From Flavobacteriales bacterium (GTDB taxonomy: Bacteria; Bacteroidota; Bacteroidia; UBA10329), in contig DMRV01000268.1 of NCBI GenBank assembly GCA_003456455.1, positions 1-11,609 of the forward strand: a stretch of 11,609 nucleotides of DNA. Reading direction: 5' to 3'. Shown in pieces: positions 1 to 6,091 of the stretch. The notes under the pieces are model-generated. The model worked only from the letters and a program-made list of their open reading frames with translations, did not search any database and had not been told where the DNA came from. The position numbers were made by a program, and so were the translations under genes. The first letter of the stretch is position 1. The number at the start of each line of letters is the position of its first letter.

Positions 1-1
1 G

Positions 2-610
2 TTCAGCCTTTTTAGTGGAGAAATCGTCCCTGATTCGGAAGAACTTGTTCAATCTTTGAGAAGGCAAGACGTTGGTTCTGTGGGTAATTTGCGCGTTGAT
101 GTTCTCTTTTTTGGTAAGACTGGATATGAGAACAGAAAACCTATTTCGTGTGCATTAAAAATTAAGGCAACACGTTTTGTGAAAGCTGGTAATTATCTAA
201 GTTATCTGGGATTGGAAAACCCGGCAATTGCTGTTCCTGTTGAGAATGAAAAAGCTGTGGTTTCCCCAAGTTTCAAGACTGGGCGGGAAAGTACAATCAA
301 ACAAGTGCAAAAACCATCTTTACCAACGTTAGAAGAGGAAGTGGATTTACACTTAGATTCGATTCTTGGTAACGACCCGCACGACATGCCCGACCACGAA
401 AAATTCCTTACTCAAATGCGACACTTTGAGCAGAGGTTGAACTATGCATTGACGCATAGATATGTTCAAATAACTTTTATTCATGGTGTTGGAACTGGTC
501 GTTTGAAAGAGGCTATTTGTGCCGAATTGAAGGAATACAATCTTACGTTTGAAGATGGTGCATTCCATAAATATGGAGTTGGGGCCACGGTTGTTCGTTT
601 GAATGGATAG
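2..610 (+). CDS. DUF2027 / Smr domain protein, 3' part
   Basis: The reading frame is open to the left edge, so the start lies outside the window and 202 residues are visible. The first 80 or so resemble the end of DUF2027, a Bacteroidota domain usually found N-terminal to Smr: alternating beta-type hydrophobics with an FFGKTGYENRKPIS segment and a KATRFVKAGNYLSY segment. A polar linker follows. Residues about 110-202 form an Smr domain, with the VDLH motif (His at visible residue 117) and the glycine-rich HGVGTGRLK motif (His at about 161). Smr domains in MutS2-like and stand-alone proteins are linked to nicking or cleavage of nucleic acid, and in MutS2 to rescue of collided ribosomes; the role of this DUF2027 version is not established. 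A TTG at 56 is only an internal codon. A structured intergenic element begins about 10 nt after the stop and may end the transcript. Confidence 0.85.
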   Translation, partial: FSLFSGEIVPDSEELVQSLRRQDVGSVGNLRVDVLFFGKTGYENRKPISCALKIKATRFVKAGNYLSYLGLENPAIAVPVENEKAVVSPSFKTGRESTIKQVQKPSLPTLEEEVDLHLDSILGNDPHDMPDHEKFLTQMRHFEQRLNYALTHRYVQITFIHGVGTGRLKEAICAELKEYNLTFEDGAFHKYGVGATVVRLNG

Positions 611-620
611 TTGGCTAGAA

Positions 621-730
621 GCATCGCGTTAAGGATTGCAGCGATATCCTTTTTGAGGAACGAAGAAAAGATTTAGCGAAAAGCCTGACCGCGACTGCGG
701 AGTTTACGGAGCTTTTCGGGGTAACGCCCA
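621..730 (+). ncRNA. Structured intergenic element, Flavobacteriia-type
   Basis: This is non-coding sequence between the Smr gene and rnpB with strong folding potential. Visible pairings are AAGGAT (631-636) with ATCCTT (646-651); an 8-bp perfect stem CGAAAAGC (677-684) with GCTTTTCG (711-718), enclosing a small hairpin CCGC/GCGG (689-692/697-700); and a long-range closing stem GCGTTA (626-631) with TAACGC (722-727). The phrases GCATCGCGTTAAGGATTG, ATTTAGCGAAAAGCCTGACC and the terminal ACGCCCA resemble, from memory, an intergenic motif that recurs many times in Flavobacteriia genomes. It may match the Rfam Flavo-1 motif, which I cannot verify here. The strand is assigned from that resemblance. 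It could be an independent RNA, a 3' UTR/terminator of the Smr gene, or a repeated DNA element. Confidence 0.55.
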
Positions 731-735
731 AACAT

Positions 736-743
736 TAACTTTG
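736..743 (+). promoter_or_regulatory. rnpB promoter, -7 box
   Basis: TAACTTTG matches the Bacteroidota -7 consensus TAnnTTTG exactly and ends 4 nt before the first base of RNase P helix P1, the correct distance for transcription to start at the mature 5' end. A TTTTC run about 18-19 nt upstream (713-717) is an imperfect -33 element. That run lies inside the 3' arm of the upstream hairpin, so the promoter and the structured element overlap. Confidence 0.6.
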
Positions 744-747
744 CAAT

Positions 748-1065
748 GCAAATCGGCTCACCGCTCTTTCGGGAGAGGAAAGTCCAGACAGCACAGAGCA
801 CCGTACCGCATGTAAATGTGGGTGTTAAGGAAGAAATTCTTTAGCAACAGCAAGTGTCACAGAAAATAACCGCTCCAATTTATTGGAGTAAGGGTGAAAA
901 TGTGAGGTAAGAGCTCACGCGTTTCGGTGGCGACATTGGAATGGGACAAACCTTGCGGGCTGCAAGACCAAATAGGTCAGGATTTAAGGGCTGCTCGCTC
1001 TTTCCTGATGGGTAGGTTGCGTAGATAAATGGTGAGCTAAAACAGGATCTGGCTTACGGGTTTGC
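748..1065 (+). ncRNA. rnpB: RNase P RNA (bacterial type A)
   Basis: This is the catalytic RNA of RNase P, which removes 5' leaders from pre-tRNA. Universal conserved blocks appear in order: GAGGAAAGTCCAGACA near the 5' end (P4 5' strand), ACAGAAAATAACCGC in the middle, then AAGGGTGAAAATGTGAGGTA followed by AGAGCTCAC (P10-P12 region), and ACAGGATCTGGCTTAC near the 3' end (P4 3' strand). The ends were set by helix P1, in which GCAAATCG (from 748) pairs with CGGGTTTGC (ending 1065). The length of about 318 nt is plausible for the family. A -7 box lies directly upstream and a strong intrinsic terminator directly downstream, so it is likely a single-gene transcript. Exact ends may differ by a few nucleotides. 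Confidence 0.95.
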
Positions 1066-1110
1066 AAAAACGGCCTCTGATGGGAAATCATCAGAGGCCG
1101 TCCATTTTTT
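1066..1110. terminator. Bidirectional terminator, rnpB / CDGSH gene
   Basis: A perfect 12-bp GC-rich stem (1071-1082 with 1089-1100) has a 6-nt GGAAAT loop. On the + strand it is followed by TCCATTTTTT (1101-1110), ending rnpB. The AAAAA at 1066-1070 becomes a T-run after the stem on the - strand, so the hairpin can also end the convergent CDGSH gene. Confidence 0.9.
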
Positions 1111-1123
1111 AAGATTTATCTGC

Positions 1124-1360
1124 TTATAGTTTAGCGTGCGAGCCATCGCAATAGGGCTTACCGCCAGTTTGCTTACAACCGCACCATGCTACTTTTTTTG
1201 CTTCAGTCAGCTTCTCTATTACAGGCGAGAAGTCGGTTCCTTTATGTGAACCATCGCAATACGGTTGTTTGGTGCTTTTCCCGCACGAACACCAGGCATA
1301 AACGCCTGGTTCAAGGTCTTCTACGTACGGTGCTTTTTGTGGTGTTTCTGGCTTGCTCAT
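1124..1360 (-). CDS. Double CDGSH iron-sulfur protein
   Basis: This is a 78-residue cytosolic protein made almost entirely of two CDGSH motifs. Each has the form C-x-C-x2-[ST]-x3-P-x-C-D-G-S-H or a close variant. The ligands expected for one [2Fe-2S] cluster each are Cys24, Cys26, Cys35 and His39, then Cys60, Cys62, Cys71 and His75 (3-Cys/1-His coordination, as in mitoNEET/Miner2-type proteins). There is no signal peptide or membrane anchor. Family members carry labile, redox-active clusters and are implicated in iron-sulfur/electron transfer or redox sensing; the partner here is unknown. The ATG at 1360 is preceded by an A-rich leader without a Shine-Dalgarno sequence, normal for Bacteroidota. 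The gene is convergent with rnpB, sharing its terminator, and divergent from the phosphatase gene. Confidence 0.93.
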   Translation of the reverse strand: MSKPETPQKAPYVEDLEPGVYAWCSCGKSTKQPYCDGSHKGTDFSPVIEKLTEAKKVAWCGCKQTGGKPYCDGSHAKL

Positions 1361-1392
1361 TTGCGTTTTATTTTAAGTTGATGTTCAAACAC

Positions 1393-1425
1393 CAAATTAG
1401 TCAATTTGCAACACACTAAATGTGT
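1393..1425. promoter_or_regulatory. Two adjacent inverted repeats between divergent genes
   Basis: CAAATT-AGTC-AATTTG (1393-1408) and ACACA-CTAAA-TGTGT (1411-1425) lie side by side between the divergent CDGSH and PhoD-family genes, about 15 nt upstream of the candidate PhoD promoter. They could be operators, but short AT-rich palindromes also arise by chance. Confidence 0.25.
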
Positions 1426-1439
1426 ACAAGAAATGACAC

Positions 1440-1468
1440 TTGAGAAACCATGTATTCTCATACTTTTA
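1440..1468 (+). promoter_or_regulatory. Candidate promoter of the PhoD-family gene
   Basis: TTG at 1440-1442 and TACTTTTA at 1461-1468 are 18 nt apart, close to the Bacteroidota -33/-7 arrangement (TTG, about 19 nt, TAnnTTTG); the -7 box has one mismatch. It lies 21 nt before the chosen ATG at 1490, which also argues against the longer frame beginning at TTG 1406. Confidence 0.45.
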
Positions 1469-1489
1469 AACCACATAAATATTCTCTCC

Positions 1490-3331
1490 ATGAAGCACAT
1501 ATTAACCTTAATAATTACCTTTTTATCAGTTGCTGTATTTGCACAGAACGATGTTGTTCCAACCGATAATGTCAGAAATGCATTGGATCCAGCATTGGAG
1601 CCGTTTTACCATGGCGTTGCTTCGGGTGACCCGGTTGCAGATGCGGTTGTTATTTGGACGAGAATTACGTTAAGCACTACCTCCGAAGTTGACGTAAACT
1701 GGAGAATGGCTACCGATACCCTTTTTACAAATGTTGTGGCAAGTGGCATGGAAACTACAGATTCTACCATTGATTGGACGGTGAACGTTGATGTTACTGG
1801 TCTATCGTCTGACACATGGTACTACTATGATTTTGAGCACAATGGCGTGCGTTCTTTAATTGGAAGGACACGAACCGCACCAACTGGAGGTGTTGATCAC
1901 TTACGATTTGGAGTTGTCTCTTGTCAGAGCTACGAGCACGGTTATTACCACGCTTACAGAGATATGGCAACCAGAAATGATATGGATTGCATTCTCCATT
2001 TAGGTGATTATATCTATGAATATGACGCGGGTGGTTATTCGTCAAACATTGCTGGTCGTACCAACGAGCCAGCAAATGAGATTATTGATTTGAGTGATTA
2101 TCGCATGCGCTACTCGCATTACAGGTTAGATCCAGATTTGCGTGCTGCCCACCAACAGTATCCTTTTATAGTTATTTGGGATGACCATGAAACAGCTAAT
2201 AACTCGTACATGGATGGTGCTGGAAATCACACCGAAGGATCGGAAGGGTTATGGGTTGATAGAAAAGCGCATGCCATTCAGGCAAATAGGGAATGGTTGC
2301 CAACAAGACTTCCAGATGCTAATAATCCTGAGAGAAGATACCGCGATTTCAGTTTTGGGGATTTAGCCGATTTGGAAATGTTGGATACCAGACTTGAAGG
2401 ACGAGATGAGCAAGGTGCTGGAGCAGATAACGATAGGAATCTGCTTGGTTACGAACAGCGTCAATGGCTGTATGATAATTTGAGCAATTCTACAGCGCAA
2501 TGGAAAATTATTGGACAGCAGGTGATGATAGCACCGCTTTTAGCATTCGGAATTCCCGTAAATGATGATCAATGGGATGGATACCCTGCTGAACGAGATA
2601 GTCTTTTTACGCACTTAGTTTCTAACTCTATAGATAATGCCGTTGTTCTAACTGGAGATATTCATACTTCTTGGGGGAACGATCTTCCGGGAGATAATTA
2701 CGATTCGAATACGGGAGCAGGTTCTGTTGCTGTTGAGTTTGTGGTAACAAGTATTACCTCTCCAGGCCTTCCAATTCCACTTCCTTCAAATATTATTCAA
2801 GGTCTGAATCCACACATTAAATACGCAGATTTAGATCAAAATGGATACATGATTCTTGATTTGACACCTGCTGCGGCACAGTCGGATTGGTATTACGTAA
2901 CGGAAGTAACCAATGCTTCATACAACGGCTCAACATGGGGGGCAGGTTGGCTTACAAATGACGGTGATAATCACTTAACTCAAGCAAACGCTGCGGCACC
3001 AGCAGGCATGTACCCTCCTTTAGCTCCGGGTCTTAATGAGGAGGGCGTTGGTGTTAAAGAACAAGACTTAAACCCAGTAATAGTTAGTGCCTACCCCAAT
3101 CCTTTTGTCGAAAAGTTTGTGGTTCAGTTTAATTTGTTTGAGTCTGAAACCGTCCGAATTCAGTTGACCGATATTTCTGGAAAAGTCGTGTTAAGTGAAG
3201 ATTTTGGAAAAGCCCCAAGAGGACTTAACTATATGGAAATCAACGTTCCAGAAGTTAGTTCAGGACTTTATATATTCAGCCTGCAAACAGGTAGTCATGT
3301 CGTAAATAGGAGGATGAGTAAAATGAAGTAA
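1490..3331 (+). CDS. phoD: PhoD-family alkaline phosphatase, T9SS-secreted
   Basis: The 613-residue protein is a secreted phosphomono/diesterase of the PhoD metallophosphatase family, probably releasing phosphate from organic phosphorus outside the cell. The frame is open from 1406, but the ATG at 1490 begins a clean Sec signal peptide (MKHILTLIITFLSVAVFAQ, cut near 19). Residues about 38-130 are the PhoD N-terminal beta domain, starting FYHGVASGDP with VIWTR. Residues about 138-460 are the metallophosphatase core: LRFGVVSC (Cys145), HLGDYIYEY (Asp173, Tyr176), VIWDDHE (Asp231, Asp232, His233), a GYEQRQWL helix and LTGDIHTSW (Asp390, His392). From about 528 to the end is a T9SS type A sorting domain (SAYPNPF, then DISGKVV and SGLYIFSL). 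Unlike many PhoD proteins it has no twin-arginine motif. No terminator follows, and the SiaB-like gene starts about 80 nt later. Confidence 0.93.
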   Translation: MKHILTLIITFLSVAVFAQNDVVPTDNVRNALDPALEPFYHGVASGDPVADAVVIWTRITLSTTSEVDVNWRMATDTLFTNVVASGMETTDSTIDWTVNVDVTGLSSDTWYYYDFEHNGVRSLIGRTRTAPTGGVDHLRFGVVSCQSYEHGYYHAYRDMATRNDMDCILHLGDYIYEYDAGGYSSNIAGRTNEPANEIIDLSDYRMRYSHYRLDPDLRAAHQQYPFIVIWDDHETANNSYMDGAGNHTEGSEGLWVDRKAHAIQANREWLPTRLPDANNPERRYRDFSFGDLADLEMLDTRLEGRDEQGAGADNDRNLLGYEQRQWLYDNLSNSTAQWKIIGQQVMIAPLLAFGIPVNDDQWDGYPAERDSLFTHLVSNSIDNAVVLTGDIHTSWGNDLPGDNYDSNTGAGSVAVEFVVTSITSPGLPIPLPSNIIQGLNPHIKYADLDQNGYMILDLTPAAAQSDWYYVTEVTNASYNGSTWGAGWLTNDGDNHLTQANAAAPAGMYPPLAPGLNEEGVGVKEQDLNPVIVSAYPNPFVEKFVVQFNLFESETVRIQLTDISGKVVLSEDFGKAPRGLNYMEINVPEVSSGLYIFSLQTGSHVVNRRMSKMK

Positions 3332-3413
3332 CAAATAGCATGTTATCCCCGTACCTAACCCAGCGGTGTCGTCATGCACCATATTTTTTCTAGCTTCAAA
3401 GCTGCGAAACGGA

Positions 3414-3956
3414 ATGGCTGAAGGAATAAATAAGTATGCTCTAATTGAGAATGAAGCTATCCTCTTGGAATATGAAGGGGCAGTGGACAAGAAAATACTT
3501 CTACAAACGCTTCCGCAGATTGAAGAAATACTAGAGTCTCTTAACGTAAGCAGACAGAACAAGCGTAAGATTGTGAATATTGCAATTGAAACGCTACAAA
3601 ACTTGCAACTTCATTCCTATCAGAACGGAAAACGAGATTACGACATATCTCCCCTTTTTATCGTTGCTAAAAGTGATGAATTCATCACTATTACGATTGG
3701 TAACTTAGTTGCACAAGACGAAAAAGCGGTTCTTGAGGATAAGATTTTGAAAATTAATAGCTTGAATGAGGAAGAAGTTAAATTCCTCTACGGGGTTATA
3801 ATGAAACAAACAGTAGTGAAATTTTCTACCAAAGGTGGAGCTGGTCTTGGACTTATTGACATGAAGAAGAAGTCAGGGAATGAACTCGGTTTCTGCTTTC
3901 AAGACCTAGACGATACAGTCACCTACTTCAGTTTGAAAGTGAGTGTTCCAGGATAA
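3414..3956 (+). CDS. SiaB-like (DUF6272) GHKL-fold protein kinase
   Basis: This is a 180-residue cytosolic protein resembling the SiaB/DUF6272 family. In Pseudomonas, SiaB phosphorylates SiaC, the activator of the diguanylate cyclase SiaD, and the phosphatase SiaA reverses this. Supporting signs are the N-terminal LLEYEGAVDKK segment; an N-box-like E-x3-N-x3-H (Glu59, Asn63, His67) in a helix; the KFSTKGGAGLGLIDM glycine loop (residues 136-150), equivalent to a GHKL ATP-binding G-box; and a final beta strand YFSLKVSV. The frame extends upstream to a GTG at 3366, but the ATG at 3414 gives the better family-like N-terminus. No SiaC, SiaA or SiaD homologue is in the window. It lies about 80 nt after the PhoD gene, possibly cotranscribed, and converges on the antiporter gene with a 9-nt gap. 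Assignment is from remembered motifs. Confidence 0.72.
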   Translation: MAEGINKYALIENEAILLEYEGAVDKKILLQTLPQIEEILESLNVSRQNKRKIVNIAIETLQNLQLHSYQNGKRDYDISPLFIVAKSDEFITITIGNLVAQDEKAVLEDKILKINSLNEEEVKFLYGVIMKQTVVKFSTKGGAGLGLIDMKKKSGNELGFCFQDLDDTVTYFSLKVSVPG

Positions 3957-3965
3957 GAAACCCGC

Positions 3966-5408
3966 TTAATCCTTCTTTACCAATTTCGTAATCTTCCATC
4001 CCATATAGCCATAGAATATGGTCATAATTGGGCTGATGATATTAAAGAATGCAAAGGGCAAATACGTTCCTGTTGCAACACCAAGTACACCAGCATGATA
4101 TGCACCGCACGTATTCCAGGGCACCAAGGCTGATGTAACTGTACCGCTATCTTCTAGCGTTCGGCTCAGATTTTCACCAGCTAAACCTCGCTTTTCATAC
4201 TCTTTGGCAAACATTCGTCCTGGAACAACGATAGCCAAGTATTGGTCAGATGCTGTCACGTTAAATACCATACACGTTCCGGCTGTAGAAGCAATTAAAG
4301 AACCCGTGCTTTTAGCTAGATGCAGAATAGTTTGAGCAATGCGCTCTAGCATTCCGCTGGCTTCCATAATACCGCCAAAAATCATGGCACAAATAATTAA
4401 CCAAATGGTACCAAGCATACCATTCATTCCGCCTGAACTAAGCAAATCATCTGCGGCCGCATCTCCTGTTACAATAGCCACATCCGTAGTCATGGCATCA
4501 ATCATAGCCATGTACGCGGCTTGTCCGTAGCCAACACCTTCGGTGGCCAGTGACTCAATAATCTGTGGTTGAAAAGCAATTGCAGTAATTCCGCCAATGA
4601 GGGCTCCAATTAGCAAGGCTGGTGCGGCCGGCACCTTTTTAACTATAAGAGCAATAACAGCCACGGGAACTAAAAACAAACCCAGACTGATATTAAACTT
4701 GGATGCGATTGCCGCTTGTAGGGATTCTACTCCTTCCACATCAGCACCAGAACCAGAAGTAAAACCGAGAACCAGAAACATTAATGCGGCAATTGTAATA
4801 GAAGGAAATGTTGTCCACATCATGTGCTTGATGTGTGTGAATAAATCGGTTCCAGCCATGGCTGGAGCAAGGTTAGTTGTGTCAGAAAGTGGAGACATTT
4901 TATCTCCAAAATACGATCCAGAGATAATTGCACCAGCAATCATTCCGTCACCAAAACCTAGGATTCTACCAATTCCCATTAACGCTACACCAACAGTTGC
5001 AACGGTGGTCCACGAGCTACCAGTAGCTACAGAAACAATGGAACAAATAATACATGTAGCAAAAAGGAATATGGTCGGATTAAGAATTTCCAATCCATAA
5101 TAAATCATTGCAGGAACAACGCCACTAATAAGCCACGTTCCGGCTAAGGCGCCAATCATTAACAAGATAATGAGCGCAGGCAAAGCACTGCCAATACTTG
5201 AGATGACGCCATCAAATAATGTGTCCCATTTTTGACCAAGTACCATGGCTACAACTCCCGCTACACCAGCAGAAAAAAGCAACGCCATTTGGTTTGCTCC
5301 ACCCAGAGAGTCATCGCCATAAAAGGCAACGTTCATTCCCAGTAAACTCACCAAAAAAATCAGTGGAATAAAAGACTGTAGTAATGATGGTTTCTTTTCG
5401 CTGGTCAT
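3966..5408 (-). CDS. nhaC: Na+/H+ antiporter, NhaC family
   Basis: This 480-residue inner-membrane antiporter probably exchanges cytoplasmic Na+ for external H+, maintaining pH and salt balance, which suits a marine lifestyle. About 11-12 hydrophobic segments run through the whole length. Family-typical polar motifs within membrane segments include TGSSWTTVATVGVAL (about 129-143), the SGSYFGDKMSPLSDTTN segment (163-179), NVTASDQYLAIVVPG (383-397) and LEDSGTVTSALVPWNTCG (418-435). The N-terminus is a short polar stretch (MTSEKKP) followed directly by the first helix, so I chose the ATG at 5408 rather than the GTG at 5456, which would add a 16-residue extension with no family resemblance. The gene converges on the SiaB-like gene without an intervening terminator and is divergent from the DUF4920 lipoprotein. 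Related substrates, such as malate-Na+/lactate exchange in MleN-type members, cannot be excluded. Confidence 0.92.
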   Translation of the reverse strand: MTSEKKPSLLQSFIPLIFLVSLLGMNVAFYGDDSLGGANQMALLFSAGVAGVVAMVLGQKWDTLFDGVISSIGSALPALIILLMIGALAGTWLISGVVPAMIYYGLEILNPTIFLFATCIICSIVSVATGSSWTTVATVGVALMGIGRILGFGDGMIAGAIISGSYFGDKMSPLSDTTNLAPAMAGTDLFTHIKHMMWTTFPSITIAALMFLVLGFTSGSGADVEGVESLQAAIASKFNISLGLFLVPVAVIALIVKKVPAAPALLIGALIGGITAIAFQPQIIESLATEGVGYGQAAYMAMIDAMTTDVAIVTGDAAADDLLSSGGMNGMLGTIWLIICAMIFGGIMEASGMLERIAQTILHLAKSTGSLIASTAGTCMVFNVTASDQYLAIVVPGRMFAKEYEKRGLAGENLSRTLEDSGTVTSALVPWNTCGAYHAGVLGVATGTYLPFAFFNIISPIMTIFYGYMGWKITKLVKKD

Positions 5409-5463
5409 AATAAATGGATATGGGGCAAGATAGTAAAGTTGCGTGTGGGATAGCACGCACCAA

Positions 5464-5475
5464 TTCTTGCAAGAA
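5464..5475. promoter_or_regulatory. 12-bp perfect palindrome, candidate operator
   Basis: TTCTTGCAAGAA is fully self-complementary and sits between the divergent nhaC and DUF4920 genes, 3 nt upstream of the TACATTTG box. A dimeric repressor bound here would block the lipoprotein promoter. No regulator family is implied by the sequence. Confidence 0.3.
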
Positions 5476-5478
5476 CCC

Positions 5479-5486
5479 TACATTTG
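5479..5486 (+). promoter_or_regulatory. -7 box of the DUF4920 gene
   Basis: TACATTTG is an exact match to the Bacteroidota consensus TAnnTTTG, 23 nt before the ATG at 5510. No TTG is found at the usual -33 distance, so the promoter may be weak or activator-dependent. Confidence 0.5.
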
Positions 5487-5509
5487 CCGCGAAATTTTAA
5501 AAAACAAAC

Positions 5510-6004
5510 ATGAAATATCTATTGTCCCTATTTGCTATCGTATTATTCGCTTCTTGCGGATCGCAAAACCACGAACATGCCGATTCAGCGTCAACCGAAA
5601 CAACCGAACAAACTAACGCAGGTTGGTACGGAGAAGAGTTTGAAATGACAGAAGCTATTTCTGCTGGTGATATTGCTGGGTTGATGTCTGACTCTTCGGC
5701 TAATGAGTTCGTAATTAAGGGACAAATTGAAGAATGTTGTCAGAAAAAAGGTTGCTGGATGAAAGTGACAACTGCCGATGGTGAATCAATGCGTGTATCC
5801 TTTAAAGATTATGGATTCTTTGTTCCGTTGGATGCAGCAGGTAGTACCATGACTATGAAAGGAGTGGCAACGTACGATACAATTGACGTTGATTTCTTGA
5901 AGCATTTAGCTGAAGATGGGAATGCAACCCAAGAAGAAATTGATGCCATTACAGAACCAGAATTAGCAATCACTTTTGAAGCTACTGGCGTATTAATCGA
6001 TTAA
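5510..6004 (+). CDS. DUF4920 lipoprotein
   Basis: This is a 164-residue predicted lipoprotein. The signal peptide ends in the lipobox LFASC, with lipidated Cys16, followed by a Thr/Ser/His/Glu-rich linker to about residue 38. The rest fits DUF4920, a Bacteroidota domain of unknown function: FVIKGQIEECCQKKGCWMKV (67-86, with Cys76, Cys77 and Cys82), MRVSFKDYGFFVPLDAAG (94-111) and a TMKGVATYDT strand (115-124), consistent with a small beta-rich, OB-like fold. The clustered cysteines and the HEHADS stretch in the linker could bind metal, but this is inference only. The ATG is preceded by the A-rich leader AAAAAACAAAC, normal for this phylum. It is transcribed alone: an exact -7 box lies upstream and a strong palindromic terminator downstream. 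Confidence 0.82.
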   Translation: MKYLLSLFAIVLFASCGSQNHEHADSASTETTEQTNAGWYGEEFEMTEAISAGDIAGLMSDSSANEFVIKGQIEECCQKKGCWMKVTTADGESMRVSFKDYGFFVPLDAAGSTMTMKGVATYDTIDVDFLKHLAEDGNATQEEIDAITEPELAITFEATGVLID

Positions 6005-6034
6005 TCAATACGGGGTTTTAAAACCTTACAGTTA

Positions 6035-6078
6035 TGAACAGAAAAGGCGCGGTGATATCACCGCGCCTTTTCTGTTCA
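6035..6078. terminator. Bidirectional terminator, 44-nt perfect palindrome
   Basis: Two perfect 22-nt arms meet at GATATC (centre 6056/6057). The GC-rich core GGCGCGGTGATATCACCGCG is flanked by AGAAAA on the left and TTTTCT on the right, so each strand reads a stem followed by a T-rich run. It lies between the convergent DUF4920 gene (+) and the floA end of the minus-strand operon, serving both. Confidence 0.9.
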
Positions 6079-6091
6079 ATAGAATTCGAAT

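Noticed and set aside
621..730. Riboswitch controlling a downstream coding gene.
   Set aside because: The next gene is rnpB, a structural RNA, with its own -7 box, and no known riboswitch core is recognisable.
1406..1489. N-terminal extension of the PhoD-family protein from a TTG codon.
   Set aside because: It would place 28 residues before a typical signal peptide and overlap the candidate promoter; the ATG at 1490 is the better start.
3329..3345. TAACA/TGTTA inverted repeat at the end of the PhoD-family gene, considered as a terminator.
   Set aside because: The stem is only 5 AT-rich pairs and no T-run follows; transcription probably continues into the SiaB-like gene.
4597..5100. Plus-strand open frame of 167 codons inside nhaC.
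   Set aside because: Antisense to a well-supported antiporter gene with conserved motifs; no recognisable protein features.
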